Source: JBGAHD01 sp044226395
GTDB lineage: Bacteria > Pseudomonadota > Gammaproteobacteria > Xanthomonadales > Ahniellaceae
Assembly: GCA_044226395.1 (NCBI GenBank)
Contig: JBGAHD010000003.1
Location: 1,029,135-1,093,134, forward strand
Reading direction: 5' to 3'
DNA length: 64,000 nt
Shown here: piece after piece, positions 17,583 through 26,210 of the stretch
Position numbering within the stretch: position 1 is the first letter of the stretch
How the letters are laid out: every line of letters starts with the position of its first letter
Translations under genes and position numbers: made by a program
Notes under the pieces: model-generated
Told to the model about the DNA's origin: nothing
Database searches by the model: none
Seen by the model: only the letters and a program-made list of their open reading frames with translations

Positions 17583-19031
17583 ATGCATCTGGATCTGGAC
17601 GGACAAGGGCCGCTGCACGCGCAACTCACACGCGCCTTGAAGCAGGCCATCCTCGGGCGCCGCTTGCGCGCGGGCCTGCGGTTGCCGGCCACGCGCGATC
17701 TGGCGCGGCAACTGGGCTTGTCGCGCAACACCGTGCTGTCCGCGTACGAGCAACTCAGCGCCGAAGGCTTCATCGAAGGTCGCGTCGGCTCCGGCAGTTT
17801 CGTCGCGGCCGTGCCCGGGCTCGCGCCCGCGCCGGCGACCGCGAGCACGCGCGCCGCGCGCGCGCGTCTGAGTCGCTACGCCGAGGCCGCCACCGCGCAG
17901 TCGCCGCATCATCCGCCGGGGCGACGTCGCCTGGCGCTGCGCTACTCGCTCGAATACGGTTTGCCTTTGGTGCCGCCGTCGCTGCACGTGGCGTGGCGAC
18001 GCGCGCTGGGTCGCGCGGCCAATGACACTGGCTTCGACTATCCGCCGTCCGAAGGCTTGCCGGCGCTGCGCGCGGCGGTGGCGCGTTATCTCGGCGTGCG
18101 CCGCGGCATCGCGGTCGAGGCCGAGGACGTGCTGATCGTCGGCGGCACGCAGCAGGCGATTGATCTGGTCGGTCGCGCGCTGCTCGATCACGGCGATCGC
18201 GTGTTGGTGGAAGATCCTTGCTATCAAGGCATGCGTCAGGTGCTGAGCGCGCTGGGCGCGAAGCTGTCGGCCGTGCCTTGCGATGACGAAGGCTTGCGCG
18301 TGGATCGATTGCCGAAAGCGCGCGCGCGCTTGTTGTGCGTCACGCCTTCGCATCAGTTTCCCAGCGGCGCGATTTTGTCGCTGCCGCGACGCGTGGCCTT
18401 GCTCGATTGGGCGCGACGCAGTCAGGCCTATGTGCTCGAGGACGACTACGACGGCGAGTTCCGCCACGACGGTCGGCCGCTGGCCGCGCTGAAATCGCTC
18501 GATGTCGACGGCCGCGTGTTCTACATCGGCTCGTTCTCGAAAGTGCTGTTCCCCGCCTTGCGCCTGGGTTATCTGGTCGTGCCACCGGCGCTGCGCGAAA
18601 CCTTTCGCGCGCTCAAGTGGCTGGCCGATCGCGGTTGCGGCGCGGTCGAGCAGCAGGCGCTGGCGAGCCTGATCGACTCGGGTCAGTTCGAGCGCCAACT
18701 GCGCCGCACCGGCAAGTTGCTCGGCGAGCGCCGCCGCGCGCTGCTCGATGCCCTGCGCCGGCATTGCGCGCGTTGGATCGAACCACTCGGCGCGAGTTCG
18801 GGCATGCATCTGCTGGCGCGCCTGACCGAGCATGGCCACGATCAGGTCGCGGCCATCGTCGACGCGGCCGAGGCGCGCGCGGTTTGCGTGTTCGCCGCCG
18901 CGCCGTACTACGTCAAACCGCCGGCGCGGCCGGGTTTGCTGTTGGGATTTTCAGGCCTGTCGCCGCGCGACCTCCACGAGGCCGCGCGCCGGTTGGGCGA
19001 GGCCTTGGCCGCGATCGCGCCCCGGCCCTGA
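17583..19031 (+). CDS. MocR/PdxR-type regulator (GntR HTH + aminotransferase domain)
   Basis: The 482-residue protein has a GntR winged helix in residues 1-75 (A-T-R-D-L-A-R-Q-L-G-L-S-R-N-T-V-L) followed by a fold-type I aminotransferase-like domain containing the PLP lysine segment Y-I-G-S-F-S-K-V-L-F-P and D-Y-D-G-E-F upstream. Such proteins sense PLP or an amino-substrate and often control B6 or transport genes. The ATG at 17583 has GGAG five bases away. The much longer open frame upstream is non-coding. The divergent PNPOx-family gene is the likely target. Confidence 0.88.
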   Translation: MHLDLDGQGPLHAQLTRALKQAILGRRLRAGLRLPATRDLARQLGLSRNTVLSAYEQLSAEGFIEGRVGSGSFVAAVPGLAPAPATASTRAARARLSRYAEAATAQSPHHPPGRRRLALRYSLEYGLPLVPPSLHVAWRRALGRAANDTGFDYPPSEGLPALRAAVARYLGVRRGIAVEAEDVLIVGGTQQAIDLVGRALLDHGDRVLVEDPCYQGMRQVLSALGAKLSAVPCDDEGLRVDRLPKARARLLCVTPSHQFPSGAILSLPRRVALLDWARRSQAYVLEDDYDGEFRHDGRPLAALKSLDVDGRVFYIGSFSKVLFPALRLGYLVVPPALRETFRALKWLADRGCGAVEQQALASLIDSGQFERQLRRTGKLLGERRRALLDALRRHCARWIEPLGASSGMHLLARLTEHGHDQVAAIVDAAEARAVCVFAAAPYYVKPPARPGLLLGFSGLSPRDLHEAARRLGEALAAIAPRP

Positions 19032-19134
19032 GCGGTCGCGCAAAACGCCACGCGCGCCATCGATGCGCGCTTCACCCCTTTTGAGGCATCATTCGCGGCC
19101 CCACATCGGCATCCCCGCCCGCGGCCTCGATCTC

Positions 19135-19686
19135 ATGGGTTATTCCAGCTCCAGCGAACCGGTTCGATTCGAGCGCGACGTGGCCGCCGTCATGGTGCCG
19201 CAAGGCGAGACCGTGACTTTGCCCGCCGGCCAGGCCGGCTACATCACGCAGGCGCTGGGCGGCAGCTTCACGGTGTACGTGGACGGCAATCTGTTCCGCA
19301 TCCGCAACGAAGACGCCGACGCCTTGGGCAAAGAGCCCTTTGCGCTGCCGGAACTGCCGGCCAATGCCGATGACGCCGAAGTCGAGAAGCTCGTCTGGTC
19401 GCAGTTGCGCACCTGCTTCGACCCCGAGATTCCGATCAATATCGTCGAGCTGGGCCTGGTCTACGAGTGCAAGCTCGAACGCGTCGACGACGCGCGCAAG
19501 GTCTCGGTCAAGATGACCCTCACCGCGCCCGGTTGCGGCATGGGCGACATTCTCGTCGAGGACGTGCGCAGCAAGCTCGAGTTGATTCCCACGATCGCCG
19601 AGGCCGATGTCGAACTGGTGTTCGATCCGCCCTGGAATCAAAGCATGATGTCGGAAGCCGCGCGTTTGGAAACCGGCATGCTGTGA
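19135..19686 (+). CDS. sufT: Putative Fe-S cluster assembly protein SufT
   Basis: The 183-residue product has the SufT layout: an N-terminal extension with V-M-V-P-Q-G-E-T-V-T-L-P-A-G, then a MIP18/DUF59 domain starting at about residue 85 with F-D-P-E-I-P-I-N-I-V-E-L-G-L-V-Y, T-A-P-G-C-G-M-G-D and the terminal D-P-P-W-N-Q-S-M-M-S. SufT helps mature Fe-S proteins. No other suf or isc gene is visible here, so it is a stand-alone copy. It converges on a large signalling gene. Confidence 0.88.
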   Translation: MGYSSSSEPVRFERDVAAVMVPQGETVTLPAGQAGYITQALGGSFTVYVDGNLFRIRNEDADALGKEPFALPELPANADDAEVEKLVWSQLRTCFDPEIPINIVELGLVYECKLERVDDARKVSVKMTLTAPGCGMGDILVEDVRSKLELIPTIAEADVELVFDPPWNQSMMSEAARLETGML

Positions 19687-19703
19687 GCGCGTCGCGCGCT
19701 CAC
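19683..19703. terminator. Hairpin containing both stop codons of convergent genes
   Basis: GTGAGCGCG / CGCGCTCAC form a perfect 9-bp stem with a 3-base loop. The stop codons of sufT and of the convergent signalling gene both lie inside the stem. No T-tract is present. Confidence 0.45.
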
Positions 19704-22111
19704 CAGATCGGACGGTTGAAGTCGAACTCGGGCTCGGCCACCGCGCGGCCCAGCCCATCGCCCACGCCATAGTCGATGCCCAGGCGCAGCAGCACGTGCG
19801 CGCGATCGATCGATTCGACCGTGGGCGCGATCACCATCGCGCCCAATTGATGGGCCTTGCGCACCAGCGCCAACAAGGTACTGCTCACCGCCTTGTCGCT
19901 GGTCGTGTTCTCGACGAGCTCGGGATCCAGGCGCAAAAAATCCAGTGGCAAGGCGTTGAGCAGATGCACCGCCGCCCAGTCGCGCCCGAAATCGGAAAGG
20001 CCCAGGCGCACGCCAGCCTGACGCAGGCGCTTGATCGGCTCGGCCAGCACGGCGCGACGATCGACGAGATCGCGGCTCGACAGCTCCAGCGTGAGGCCGG
20101 TGCCGGAGAGCTTGCGCGCCTTCAATTCTTCCAGCAGCCAATCGATCAGCGGCGCGTCGAGCAGGGTGTCGGCGAGCGCGGGCAGGAACAAGCGAATCTG
20201 TCGGCCCAGGCGCAGGCGCGATTCGCGCGCTTCCAGCGCGATGGCCAGGCGTCGACGATCGAGATCATGCAGCGCGCCCATCTCGGCCGCGACCGGCGCG
20301 TAGATGCCGTAATCGGCGCGCGCGCCGGGGTCTTGCGTGCTGACCAGCGCGAAGACCAAATCGAATTGGCCACCGAGCTTGCCCGTCAACGGCACCATCG
20401 GCCGGAATTCGACGCGCGCGTTGGCGTCGTTCCACGGCCGCGACAGCACCGCGCGCACCGCGAGTTGCGGGTCGGGACGCACGAGCGTGTATTCGCTCGG
20501 TTCGTACCACAGCACGCGATTGCCGCCGACGCGCGAAGCCGCCATCGACGCGGCTTCGGCGCGCGCCACGCGCGCGTCGGCGCCGGGCTCGGATTCGTCG
20601 AGCAGGGTGATGCCGATGCTCGCGGTGATCGGCACCGCGTCCTCGCCACCGCCAGCGCGACGCTCGGCGAGCTTGAAGCGCAGGCGCTCGGCCAGTTCGG
20701 TCACTTGATCGCGATGTTCGCGCGAGGCGATCACCGCGTAGACGAAATCGCGCAGCGGCGCGGCTTGATCGCCGGTGGCCAGGGCTTCGCGCATGGCTTG
20801 CGCGATCTCGGTTTCGAGATGCGCGAGGCCGGTCAGGCCCACGGCCTCGCGCACACGATCGGCGCGATCGAGCGCGACCAGCAGCAGCGCCGTGCCGCGC
20901 GGCAAGCGCGCGTCGCCGATGCGATCGATCAGATGCTCGCGCAACCACAGGCCCGTGCGCGGATTGCGCCCGGCCGCGTGCGAGGCCTGACCGCGCAGCC
21001 ATTGCGCGCGCTGCACGCGCGAGCGAATGACCGAGGTCAGATGGCGCGGCTTGAGCGGCTTGGTCAGCACTTCGTCGGCGCCGGCGGCGATGGCGTCGAA
21101 GCGCTGCGCGTCATCGGCCTCGTCGGCGTAGAGCACGATCGGCACGGTGGCGAATTCGGCTTGTTGATGCATCACCTGCGCGAGCTCGTAACCGCGCGCG
21201 TCGGGCAGGGTGTAGTCGACCAGCACGATGTCGGGGCGAAATTCGCCGAGCGCCGCGAGGCCGGTTTCGCCATCGAAGGCCAGGCGCGCGGTCATGCCTT
21301 GCTCGACCAGCCAGCGACCGCAGGTCGCGGCATGCTCGCGATCGGCGTCGACGATGAGCACGCGAAACGGCGTGGCCTCGACGCGGCCAAGCAGTTCCTC
21401 GATGCGCTGCACGACGCGGTAGCTGTCGAGCGGCGCGCCGAAGAACGCGGTGGCGCCGGTGCGCATGGCCAACAGACGATGCGTGACATCGCGCGAGCCC
21501 GACAGCACGACCAGGGCCGGTCCGAGCGGACTGCCCGGCGCGCCTTCGCCGAGCTTCTGCGCCAGGCGCGGCACCGCGCGTAAACGTGGCGCCTCGAGCA
21601 CCAGCACGCCAGGGCGCGTGCCGACGAGCCAGGTCTCGAGATCATCGATCTCGCTGAAATGACGCACCTGGAAACCGCGCTCGGTCAGGGAATCGAGCAG
21701 GCCCGGCGCCAGGGATTCGGTGACGCCGAGCATGCACACGGTGTTGCGCGCCTCGACCGGGCGCGTGGGCGCGGCCGGCGGGGTCAGCGCGGCGACGTTG
21801 CTTTCGAAGGGACCGTGGGCGACTTGCGCGTCCTCGGTCGAGAACAGCGCATTGGCCAGCACGTTCAAGCGCGACAATTGACCGCGATTGGGAATCAGCG
21901 AGCCATCGGCGAACGCGGCCAAATACGCCACCATGTCCGCGGCGCGTTCGCCGAGGGCATCGGTGTGCGTTTCGATCAGATCGTCTAGCGTCGTGGAGAA
22001 ATCACGGGCCACGTCCACGTCCCATTGGGACGCCAAATGCGACCAGCGTTCCTTGAGCGCTTCGAGCATATCCGAGCTACCGTCGAATGGCCGAGCGTTT
22101 GCGTGACTCAT
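19700..22111 (-). CDS. REC-REC-GGDEF-EAL protein with eroded catalytic sites
   Basis: The 803-residue protein has an N-terminal helical region (1-120), a degenerate receiver domain (about 125-245, V-L-V-L-E-A-P where Asp is expected), a second receiver with intact Asp in I-V-L-V-D-Y-T-L-P-D and Lys in L-T-K-P-L-K-P, a GGDEF-like domain (about 390-530) whose signature position reads F-V-Y-A-V-I-A-S, and an EAL-like domain. In the latter the E-x-L motif is absent, D-D-F-G is L-S-D-F-G and A-E-G-V-E is A-P-T-V-E. It probably cannot make or cut c-di-GMP and may bind it or act as a phospho-switch. GGGGA precedes the ATG at 22111. A divergent FHA gene lies 178 bases away. Confidence 0.85.
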   Translation of the reverse strand: MSHANARPFDGSSDMLEALKERWSHLASQWDVDVARDFSTTLDDLIETHTDALGERAADMVAYLAAFADGSLIPNRGQLSRLNVLANALFSTEDAQVAHGPFESNVAALTPPAAPTRPVEARNTVCMLGVTESLAPGLLDSLTERGFQVRHFSEIDDLETWLVGTRPGVLVLEAPRLRAVPRLAQKLGEGAPGSPLGPALVVLSGSRDVTHRLLAMRTGATAFFGAPLDSYRVVQRIEELLGRVEATPFRVLIVDADREHAATCGRWLVEQGMTARLAFDGETGLAALGEFRPDIVLVDYTLPDARGYELAQVMHQQAEFATVPIVLYADEADDAQRFDAIAAGADEVLTKPLKPRHLTSVIRSRVQRAQWLRGQASHAAGRNPRTGLWLREHLIDRIGDARLPRGTALLLVALDRADRVREAVGLTGLAHLETEIAQAMREALATGDQAAPLRDFVYAVIASREHRDQVTELAERLRFKLAERRAGGGEDAVPITASIGITLLDESEPGADARVARAEAASMAASRVGGNRVLWYEPSEYTLVRPDPQLAVRAVLSRPWNDANARVEFRPMVPLTGKLGGQFDLVFALVSTQDPGARADYGIYAPVAAEMGALHDLDRRRLAIALEARESRLRLGRQIRLFLPALADTLLDAPLIDWLLEELKARKLSGTGLTLELSSRDLVDRRAVLAEPIKRLRQAGVRLGLSDFGRDWAAVHLLNALPLDFLRLDPELVENTTSDKAVSSTLLALVRKAHQLGAMVIAPTVESIDRAHVLLRLGIDYGVGDGLGRAVAEPEFDFNRPIW

Positions 22112-22289
22112 CAAATCCCCTGTGGGCCGCCGCGCCAAGCGTGACGACACGCCCGGAGCTTGGCACGCCCACCCCCTCGGTGACGTGCGGCCCCTCACAG
22201 AATTATGCGCCTGGTCGCGCCGTTTGCCTTGTGGATGTGACGCGCTTCGCGCAAACTTCGCCGACAGGCTACACGCCCGGAAGCTGCGC

Positions 22290-22985
22290 ATGACCCAGGC
22301 CCTAGAACGTATCCGTCTGCATCACCTCGAAGGCCCAAGGGCCGGGCAGATCGACGAATTTTGTCAACCCAGCGTGGTCGTCGGCCGGGCCGCCGATTGC
22401 CATCTGGTGTTCGCGACCGAGCGTGGCGTGTCGGGCCACCACTGTGAAATCAGACAGGCCAATGGCGCGTTCGAGCTGGTCGACAGCAACAGCACCAATG
22501 GCACCTTCGTCGGCGACGATCGCATCGGCACGCGCGTGCTCAAGAATGGCGATCAGGTGCGCTTTGGTTACATGGGTCCGCTGGTGCGGGTCGAGATCGA
22601 AGTGCTCGCGCAGCCGATGCACGCCGATTCCGACGCCGGCGCCAGTTCGACCATGATGTTCTCGGCGCGCCGGATCAACGAAGCCGCCAGCGCCGCGCCG
22701 CCGGAAGTGACCTTGCCGCCACCGTCGCGCGCGCCCGCGCCGCCGCCGGTGGCGCCGACGCCGCCGTCCAATCCCATGCCCGCCGCGCAACCCGCGCGCG
22801 CCGCGGCGCCCGTGGCGCCGCCGCGTCCGGCCGCGCCGGCGGCCAAGGCAGCGCCCACGCCTGCCGCCGCGCCTGGCGCCAAGAAGGGCGGCTCGCGCGC
22901 CGTGCTGTGGATCATCACCTTGATCGTGATTCTCGGTCTGGCCGGTGGCGCCGCCGTGCTCGCGCGCTTGATGGTTCCGCACTGA
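22290..22985 (+). CDS. FHA-domain protein with proline/alanine linker and C-terminal anchor
   Basis: Residues 15-105 form a forkhead-associated domain: V-V-G-R-A, G-V-S-G-H-H-C-E-I and D-S-N-S-T-N-G-T-F-V-G are the phosphothreonine-binding motifs in order. An alanine/proline-rich linker follows (about 125-200), then one membrane helix near the C-terminus (V-L-W-I-I-T-L-I-V-I-L-G). The FHA head would face the cytoplasm. It is followed one base later by a small membrane protein gene. No Ser/Thr kinase is nearby. Confidence 0.85.
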   Translation: MTQALERIRLHHLEGPRAGQIDEFCQPSVVVGRAADCHLVFATERGVSGHHCEIRQANGAFELVDSNSTNGTFVGDDRIGTRVLKNGDQVRFGYMGPLVRVEIEVLAQPMHADSDAGASSTMMFSARRINEAASAAPPEVTLPPPSRAPAPPPVAPTPPSNPMPAAQPARAAAPVAPPRPAAPAAKAAPTPAAAPGAKKGGSRAVLWIITLIVILGLAGGAAVLARLMVPH

Positions 22986-22986
22986 C

Positions 22987-23418
22987 ATGGCCCGCCCGCG
23001 CAGCAGCGCCTGGCATTACCTGAGCTTGTTCGCGCTGCTCGTTTCGTTTCTCGTCAACACCGTCGCGTATGGCGCGCTGGCGCGCGTGCCGGTGGTGGGG
23101 CAGGGCGCGCGCGAAGCCGCGCACACGTCGTCGCCGCTGGCAAATTTCTACATCTGGCTCGGCGAGTACGTGGCCCAGGTGCCGGTGCTCGCGGGCATGG
23201 GCGAATCGCTGGTGCAATCGGCGTGGTCGCCGTTATTTGACCGCGCGCGCGAGGCGCCGGCGTTGACGCTGGATCTGGTGCGCGGCGAAAGTCAAAACTT
23301 CACCCAGACCCTGTTGAACTTCAACTACTGGGCCACGCCGGTCTTGGTGCTGGTCTGGGGTTATTTCTGGATGCAGCGGCCGCGCAGCGTGCATCTGGTC
23401 AAGAGTTCGCGGCGCTGA
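22987..23418 (+). CDS. Small inner-membrane protein paired with FHA gene
   Basis: I do not recognise this 143-residue protein. It has an N-terminal membrane helix (about residues 10-32), a soluble middle that contains W-L-G-E-Y-V-A-Q-V-P and F-D-R-A-R-E-A-P, and a second helix near residues 112-128. The start follows the FHA stop by a single base, so the two genes are one operon and may form a membrane complex. Confidence 0.65.
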   Translation: MARPRSSAWHYLSLFALLVSFLVNTVAYGALARVPVVGQGAREAAHTSSPLANFYIWLGEYVAQVPVLAGMGESLVQSAWSPLFDRAREAPALTLDLVRGESQNFTQTLLNFNYWATPVLVLVWGYFWMQRPRSVHLVKSSRR

Positions 23419-23996
23419 GCGCGCCGCGACGTTTGCAACTTCCCAAGTCTTGATCGCGCCGCATCCGGCGTCGCGCGCGTCATTGATTTCTTCTATCGAT
23501 TGGCGATGACCGCGGGCCTTGGGTCTTTCGCGCGACCGTGCGCGCGACGTCACGTCGACGCGCCATCGCCACCCTCGCGCTGCAACCGCACGCAGTTCAC
23601 CCTCGCGGGAATTCGCACGGCCATGCCGACTGGATCGATCCATAAAGCGTCTCGTCATATCTGTCCGGACAGGTTTGCTGCAACGCGGGCAGGATCGTCC
23701 AGACATCAAGCAGTTGAGCGTGTCGAACCCGTTGACGAGTGGTGCACCGCTGGCTATGGTGATGCCCGCGTTTTGCTCGGGGTGAGCAGAACGCTACCGA
23801 TCGAGTCGTGCACGATGACGCAGGGAAGGGCGGCCTCCTGACACGACACTCTGCATGCGAAGAGGGCGCGTGTGGTCAGTCCGACACGGCGTGGAGAAAG
23901 TTTTTTTTTCCGCGTCTGGGAATGGATCGGTGGCAGTTGCGATACGGGGGCCGCGACGCTCGCGGCACGCAATCCAACTCGGTGGGGACCAATCAC
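23419..23996. other. Non-coding gap of 578 bases before the S8 protease
   Basis: No convincing reading frame is present. It contains a perfect 12-base palindrome CTGTCCGGACAG (23661-23672), a weak hairpin at 23869-23888 and, 12 bases after it, a run of nine T (23901-23909), which is too far from the stem for an ordinary terminator. AT-rich patches around 23440-23500 and 23640-23680 could hold promoters, but I cannot define one. Confidence 0.5.
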
Positions 23997-25808
23997 GTGA
24001 GTAAGTCATCCAGCCACACGCTTCGCTTCAACGCGTTGAGCCTCGCGCTCGCCGGTGCCCTGGGCCTGGGCCTGTCGATGCAGGCGCAAGCGCAGTCCGT
24101 CCGTCCTGGTGCTGGCGCCGCCGCGCCGACGATCAACCTCGACGCGCTGAAGACACAACCCGATTTCACCCAATTCATCGTCAAGTATCGTGATGCCGAC
24201 ACCTCGACGCTGTCGTTGAACACGCGTCAGTCGAGCATCGCGCGCGCCGCCGCCTCGGCCGGGATTGGCCTGGCGTATCAACGTCAACTCGCCACCGGCG
24301 CCGATCTGGTCGCCGTCGATGGCGGCAAGCCGATCAATGCCACCGACGCCGCGCGCGTGATGGAAGCGCTGGCCAAGTCGGGCAATGTCGAATACGTCGA
24401 GCCGGATCTGCGCATGTTCGCGCTGCTCACGCCCAACGACACGCGTTACGGCGAGCAATGGGATTACTCCAACCCGACTGGCGGCATGAACCTGCCCGCG
24501 GCCTGGGACATCGGCACGGGCACGGGCGTGGTGGTCGCGGTGATCGACACCGGCATCACCCCGCACAGCGATCTGTCGGCGAACATCGTCGCCGGCTACG
24601 ACTTCATCACCAGCACCTTCACCTCGCGCGACGGCAACGGCCGCGACTCGAATCCCAATGACGAGGGCGATTGGTCGCCGACCGCGGGTGAGTGCTACAC
24701 CGGTTCGCCGGTGAGCAATTCGTCGTGGCACGGCACGCATGTCGCCGGCACGATCGCGGCGGTGACCAACAACTCGCTCGGCGTGGCGGGCGTGGCCTTC
24801 GGCGCCAAGGTGCAGCCGGTGCGCGTGCTCGGCCGTTGCGGCGGCACGCTGTCGGACATCGCCGATGCCATCGTGTGGGCCTCGGGCGGCACGGTCAGCG
24901 GCATTCCCGCCAACCCGACGCCGGCCAAGGTGATCAACATGTCGCTCGGCGGCAGTGGCACCTGCGCGGCGACGTATCAGAACGCGATCACGTCCGCGGT
25001 CGGTCGCGGCACGGTGGTCGTGGTGGCGGCGGGTAATTCCAACGCCAATGCCGCGAACTTCCAGCCGGCGAGCTGCAACAACGTGATCAATGTCGCCGCG
25101 CTGGATCGCAATGGCAGTCGCGCGTATTACTCGAACTTCGGCACCAGCATCGACGTGGCCGCGCCCGGTGGCGATGTGCGCTCGTCGTCGTCCAACGGCA
25201 TTCTGTCGACGCTCAACACCGGCACGACCACGCAAGGCAGCGCCACGTACGCCTTCTATCAGGGCACGTCGATGGCCTCGCCGCACGTGGCGGGCTTGGC
25301 CGCGTTGATCCTGTCGAAGAACGCCGCGCTGACGCCGGCCCAGGTCGAGACCTTCATTAAGAACAACACGCGCGCGCTGCCGGGCACCTGCACCGGTGGT
25401 TGCGGCACGGGTTTGGTCGATGCCTTGAAGACGCTGCAGGCGGTGACCGGCACGGGCGGTGGCGGCGGCGCGTCGTTCACCAACACGACCGATTTCACGA
25501 TCGCCGACAACGCCACGGTCGAATCGCCAATCACGGTCTCGGGCGTGACCGGCAATGCGCCGTCGACGCTCAAGGTCTCGGTCGACATCAAGCACACCTA
25601 TATCGGCGATCTGAAAGTCGATCTGGTGGCGCCCGATGGCTCGGTCTATGTCCTGCACAATCGCGCGGGCGGCAGCGCGGACAACATCCTGACCACGTAC
25701 ACGGTCAATGCTTCGTCCGAAGTCGCCAACGGCACGTGGAAGCTGCGCGTGAACGACAACGCGACGGCCGACACGGGTTACATCGATTCGTGGGGTCTGC
25801 AGTTCTGA
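23997..25808 (+). CDS. Secreted S8 (subtilisin) serine peptidase with P domain
   Basis: The start is a GTG with GTGGGGA upstream; it opens a signal peptide (cleavage near A-Q-A-Q, residue 33). A propeptide (about 55-140, F-I-V-K-Y-R-D) precedes the peptidase domain, whose catalytic triad is Asp184 in A-V-I-D-T-G-I, His245 in W-H-G-T-H-V-A-G-T and Ser425 in G-T-S-M-A-S-P-H, with Asn346 in A-A-G-N-S as oxyanion residue. A glycine-rich linker leads to a P/Homo-B domain (about 500-603), ending at W-G-L-Q-F. It should be an exported protease. It has its own upstream region and terminator. Confidence 0.93.
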   Translation: MSKSSSHTLRFNALSLALAGALGLGLSMQAQAQSVRPGAGAAAPTINLDALKTQPDFTQFIVKYRDADTSTLSLNTRQSSIARAAASAGIGLAYQRQLATGADLVAVDGGKPINATDAARVMEALAKSGNVEYVEPDLRMFALLTPNDTRYGEQWDYSNPTGGMNLPAAWDIGTGTGVVVAVIDTGITPHSDLSANIVAGYDFITSTFTSRDGNGRDSNPNDEGDWSPTAGECYTGSPVSNSSWHGTHVAGTIAAVTNNSLGVAGVAFGAKVQPVRVLGRCGGTLSDIADAIVWASGGTVSGIPANPTPAKVINMSLGGSGTCAATYQNAITSAVGRGTVVVVAAGNSNANAANFQPASCNNVINVAALDRNGSRAYYSNFGTSIDVAAPGGDVRSSSSNGILSTLNTGTTTQGSATYAFYQGTSMASPHVAGLAALILSKNAALTPAQVETFIKNNTRALPGTCTGGCGTGLVDALKTLQAVTGTGGGGGASFTNTTDFTIADNATVESPITVSGVTGNAPSTLKVSVDIKHTYIGDLKVDLVAPDGSVYVLHNRAGGSADNILTTYTVNASSEVANGTWKLRVNDNATADTGYIDSWGLQF

Positions 25809-25932
25809 GGTGATGCTTCGCCACGACGCGCGGGCCCGCGCGTCGTGGCGTCGTTGCGACCCCGGGATCGGTGGGGACCTGTGCCGGGGTCGCTGGTAAG
25901 TGGGGGAAGTGGAAGTGGGAGTGGGGAGAGAG

Positions 25933-25961
25933 CCCCGGGGAAACCCGGGGTTTCTTTTTTT
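25933..25961 (+). terminator. Intrinsic terminator after the S8 peptidase
   Basis: CCCCGGG / CCCGGGG form a perfect 7-bp stem closed by a GAAA tetraloop and followed directly by TTTCTTTTTTT. This is the clearest rho-independent terminator in the window, about 125 bases past the stop codon. Confidence 0.9.
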
Positions 25962-26000
25962 GGGCGCCAGGATTGGCTTGGGGAAGGGCGCTGAGGCGTG

Positions 26001-26025
26001 GGTCCTCACCTGACGGTGAGGAACC
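26001..26025. repeat. Small hairpin TCCTCACC / GGTGAGGA
   Basis: An 8-bp stem with a 4-base loop, close upstream of the larger nested inverted repeat. Its role is unknown. Confidence 0.6.
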
Positions 26026-26051
26026 CGTGGGGGTTGTGGGGGTTGGATTTC

Positions 26052-26196
26052 GTGACGTCTTCGCTGGGCTCGGGGTGCCGCCCCTTGTCGGTGGGCGAGG
26101 GATTCAAGACATCCCTGTCTTGAACCCTCGCGGCGCACATCCTTGTGCGCTGGCCACCGACAAGGGGACCGTCACCCCGAGCCGTCGAAGCGTCAC
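26052..26196. repeat. Nested inverted-repeat element (three-way-junction shape)
   Basis: The outer arms (26052-26094 and 26154-26196) pair over about 43 bases: a 14-base block CCACCGACAAGGGG, an 11-base block CACCCCGAGCC, then CGAAG and CGTCAC, with small mismatches. Inside lie two further hairpins: 26095-26131 (7 + 9 bp with one bulged A, loop TCCC) and 26133-26150 (7 bp, loop TCCT). The two loops and closing pairs share ACA-TCCY-TGT. The whole could fold as a three-way junction in RNA or a cruciform in DNA. I cannot say which strand, if any, is transcribed. Confidence 0.8.
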
Positions 26197-26210
26197 TGGG
26201 GGTTGGGGGT

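Noticed and set aside
23661..23672. CTGTCCGGACAG as a second lux box
   Set aside because: The spacing is CT-N8-AG, not CT-N12-AG, so LuxR binding is unlikely from sequence.
23869..23909. Hairpin plus nine T as a terminator
   Set aside because: The T-run begins 12 bases after a bulged 7-bp stem, which is too far for an intrinsic terminator.
23808..23996. In-frame ATG extension of the S8 peptidase
   Set aside because: The extra 63 residues are not protein-like and would place the signal peptide internally; the GTG at 23997 has a ribosome site and opens the signal.
25865..25930. G-quadruplex in the G-rich purine stretch
   Set aside because: The G-runs of three or more are too few and too far apart for a convincing four-run quadruplex.
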